NCBI GenBank assembly: GCA_022712735.1
Contig: JAFLKA010000497.1
Span: 1 to 6,420, forward strand
Length of the DNA stretch: 6,420 bases
DNA from: Marinosulfonomonas sp.
GTDB taxonomy: Bacteria; Pseudomonadota; Alphaproteobacteria; Rhodobacterales; Rhodobacteraceae
Reading direction: 5' to 3'
Position 1 is the stretch's first letter. Each line of letters begins with the position of its first letter. The notes beneath the pieces were generated by a model, which ran no database searches, was not told where the DNA came from, and was given only the letters and a program-made list of their open reading frames with translations. This document shows, one piece after another, positions 4,947 to 6,420 of this stretch. Both the position numbers and the translations under genes were made by a program.

Positions 4947-6010
4947 CCCCGCTGGCCAAAATCCTGATCGACCGCATCACCGACACGGGGCCAATTACGC
5001 TGGCCGATTATATGGCCGAATGCCTGCTGCACCCCAAACACGGCTATTATTCCACCCGTGATCCGTTCGGCGCGGATGGCGATTTCACCACATCACCCGA
5101 AATCAGCCAGATGTTTGGCGAACTTCTGGGCCTGTGTCTGGCCCAGACATGGCTGCAACAGGGTTCTCCCACAGAATTCGTGCTGGCCGAACTTGGCCCG
5201 GGGCGCGGCACCCTGATGGCAGATGTGCTGCGCGCCACCAAAGGGGTGGCCGGTTTCCATACCGCCGCCCAAATCACCTTGGTCGAGGCCTCGGCAGCAC
5301 TCCAAAAAGTGCAACGCGAGTGCCTGTCTGACTATGACGTCACATGGGTCGGCACTATCGGTGAAGTTGCCGATGCGCCGCTTTACCTTCTGGCCAACGA
5401 GTTTTTCGACGCCCTGCCGATCCACCAATATATCATGGACGCGGATGGTTGGCGCGAACGCCTTGTCGGTGTCACCGATGGCGAACTTACCTTTGGCGCA
5501 TCCGGCGTTGGCGATGTGCCCCCCCTGAACCACCGGCGCAAAGATTGCCGCGACGGTGATCTGGTCGAGGTTTGCGGCGCGGCCACGGCCATCGCCACCG
5601 AAATTGCCGCCCGCATTGCCGCCCACGGTGGCGTTGCGATCATCGTCGACTATGGCGACTGGCGCTCCTTGGGCGACACCGTTCAAGCCCTGCGCAGCCA
5701 TGAATTCGACACCCCGCTGGCCCACCCAGGCGAGGCCGACATCACCGCACATGTGGATTTCGAGGCTTTGGCCGTAGCCGCTGTCACCCACACACCGGTC
5801 AGCAAAATGATCGGCCAAGGCGAATTATTGCAACGTCTGGGCATTGATCAGCGGGCCGAGGCCTTGACGCAGGGGCTAAGCGGGACTGCGCTTGCCTCGC
5901 ACACAACTGCCCACCGCCGCTTGACCGATCCTACCGAAATGGGCACCCTGTTCAAAGCCATCGCTTTTTATCCCAACGGCCATCAACCCCCACCCGGATT
6001 TACGCCATGA
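4943..6010 (+). CDS. SAM-dependent methyltransferase, MidA / NDUFAF7 family
   Basis: This 355-residue class I methyltransferase belongs to the COG1565 family. Its eukaryotic member NDUFAF7 methylates an arginine of the complex I subunit NDUFS2 during assembly, so a role in modifying bacterial NuoD or a similar protein is a reasonable inference. Motifs in order: GPITLADYMAECLLHPKHGY (16-35), DFTTSPEISQMFGE (47-60), SAM-binding ELGPGRGTLMADVLR (83-97), ANEFFDALPIHQY (151-163), VDYGD (235-239), the DTPL..PGEADITAHVDFEA segment (256-275), and the C-terminal TDPTEMGTLFKAIAF (328-342). All family landmarks are present, with no truncation. Its ATG overlaps the lgt stop as ATGA, with AAGGA 7 nt upstream; its own stop overlaps the next gene as ATGA. 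Confidence 0.92.
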   Translation: MTPLAKILIDRITDTGPITLADYMAECLLHPKHGYYSTRDPFGADGDFTTSPEISQMFGELLGLCLAQTWLQQGSPTEFVLAELGPGRGTLMADVLRATKGVAGFHTAAQITLVEASAALQKVQRECLSDYDVTWVGTIGEVADAPLYLLANEFFDALPIHQYIMDADGWRERLVGVTDGELTFGASGVGDVPPLNHRRKDCRDGDLVEVCGAATAIATEIAARIAAHGGVAIIVDYGDWRSLGDTVQALRSHEFDTPLAHPGEADITAHVDFEALAVAAVTHTPVSKMIGQGELLQRLGIDQRAEALTQGLSGTALASHTTAHRRLTDPTEMGTLFKAIAFYPNGHQPPPGFTP

Positions 6011-6420
6011 CCCTTGAAATCCTTACCGCTGACAGTCTGTCCGCATTTCGCCACGGGTTTTTCACCCGTCGCGGCGGCGCCTCCAGTGGTATTTTCGAGG
6101 GATTGAACTGCGGGCACGGCTCCTCCGACCAGACCCAAGCCGTCACCCTGAACCGCAGCCGCGTGGCCAATGCGATGGAAGTAGATGCCGGCGCACTGAC
6201 CTCGGTACACCAATATCATTCTGCCGAGGTGCTGACACTCACCGCCCCGATCAGCGGCGAGCGTCCAAAGGCCGACGCGATGGTCACGGCCACGCCCGAC
6301 ATTGCTTTGGGTATCCTGACCGCTGACTGCTCACCCGTGCTGTTTGCCGACACGCAGGCCGGCGTCGTTGGTGCGGCCCATGCCGGATGGAAAGGTGCAA
6401 TTGGCGGCATACTCGAGGCC
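6007..6420 (+). CDS. pgeF: Peptidoglycan editing factor PgeF (YfiH/laccase-domain), 3'-truncated by the window edge
   Basis: The first 138 residues of an approximately 250-residue family are present, still open at 6420. Landmarks are HGFFTRRGGASSG (16-28), LNCG (33-36), VHQYHS (67-72), TADCSPVLFAD (105-115) and GAAHAGWKGA (122-131). The metal-binding His-Cys-His set typical of the family appears as His71, Cys108 and His125. In E. coli, PgeF keeps wrong amino acids (such as L-Ser) out of the second peptidoglycan stem position; homologues also show purine nucleoside phosphorylase, adenosine deaminase and laccase-like activities. The ATG overlaps the methyltransferase stop as ATGA, and no good ribosome site is visible, so translational coupling is likely. 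Confidence 0.93.
   Translation, partial: MTLEILTADSLSAFRHGFFTRRGGASSGIFEGLNCGHGSSDQTQAVTLNRSRVANAMEVDAGALTSVHQYHSAEVLTLTAPISGERPKADAMVTATPDIALGILTADCSPVLFADTQAGVVGAAHAGWKGAIGGILEA

Noticed and set aside
5093..5818. Long minus-strand open frame (241 codons) opposite the MidA-family methyltransferase
   Set aside because: It is fully antisense to a complete, motif-rich gene, and its Gly/Asp/Ala-rich translation matches no family I know.

Overview
The window reads as a chromosomal housekeeping region from an alphaproteobacterium, most likely Rhodobacterales (Roseobacter-type). The reasons are the close resemblance of the proteins to that group as I remember it, a GC content that looks close to 60 % (not counted exactly), and the lgt / MidA-type methyltransferase / pgeF run next to a divergent ubiK. 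Nothing in the sequence indicates a phage, plasmid, transposon, CRISPR array or RNA gene.

Layout. Positions 1-93 may hold the 3' end of a plus-strand gene that converges on the next gene. From 2758 down to 103 there is a tightly packed four-gene minus-strand operon, in transcription order: a YbjN-domain protein, proC (last step of proline synthesis), csaA (tRNA-binding/chaperone-like protein) and a D-2-hydroxyacid dehydrogenase. proC and csaA overlap by 4 nt, and csaA and the dehydrogenase by 1 nt. A 219-nt intergenic region (2759-2977) follows with two imperfect dyads. The plus-strand gene 2978-3511 encodes a cysteine- and histidine-rich protein of the C_GCAxxG_C_C family, whose function is unknown. 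It converges on ubiK (3965-3684, minus) across a 172-nt hairpin-rich spacer that includes a probable Rhodobacterales-type intergenic repeat. A 96-nt divergent region separates ubiK from the plus-strand operon lgt, MidA-family methyltransferase and pgeF. Those three are joined by ATGA overlaps, and pgeF runs off the right edge.

How the genes relate. The lgt operon combines lipoprotein maturation (Lgt), a respiratory complex I-type assembly methyltransferase (MidA/NDUFAF7) and a peptidoglycan quality-control enzyme (PgeF); UbiK supports ubiquinone synthesis. The common theme is the cell envelope and respiration. The minus operon is metabolic and translation-related. The C_GCAxxG_C_C gene is the odd one out: it has its own spacing, a strong ribosome-binding site and its own terminator-like sequence, and it sits inside what I recall as an otherwise conserved block. 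It is the best candidate for something under-described. I see no clear evidence of a new multi-gene system.
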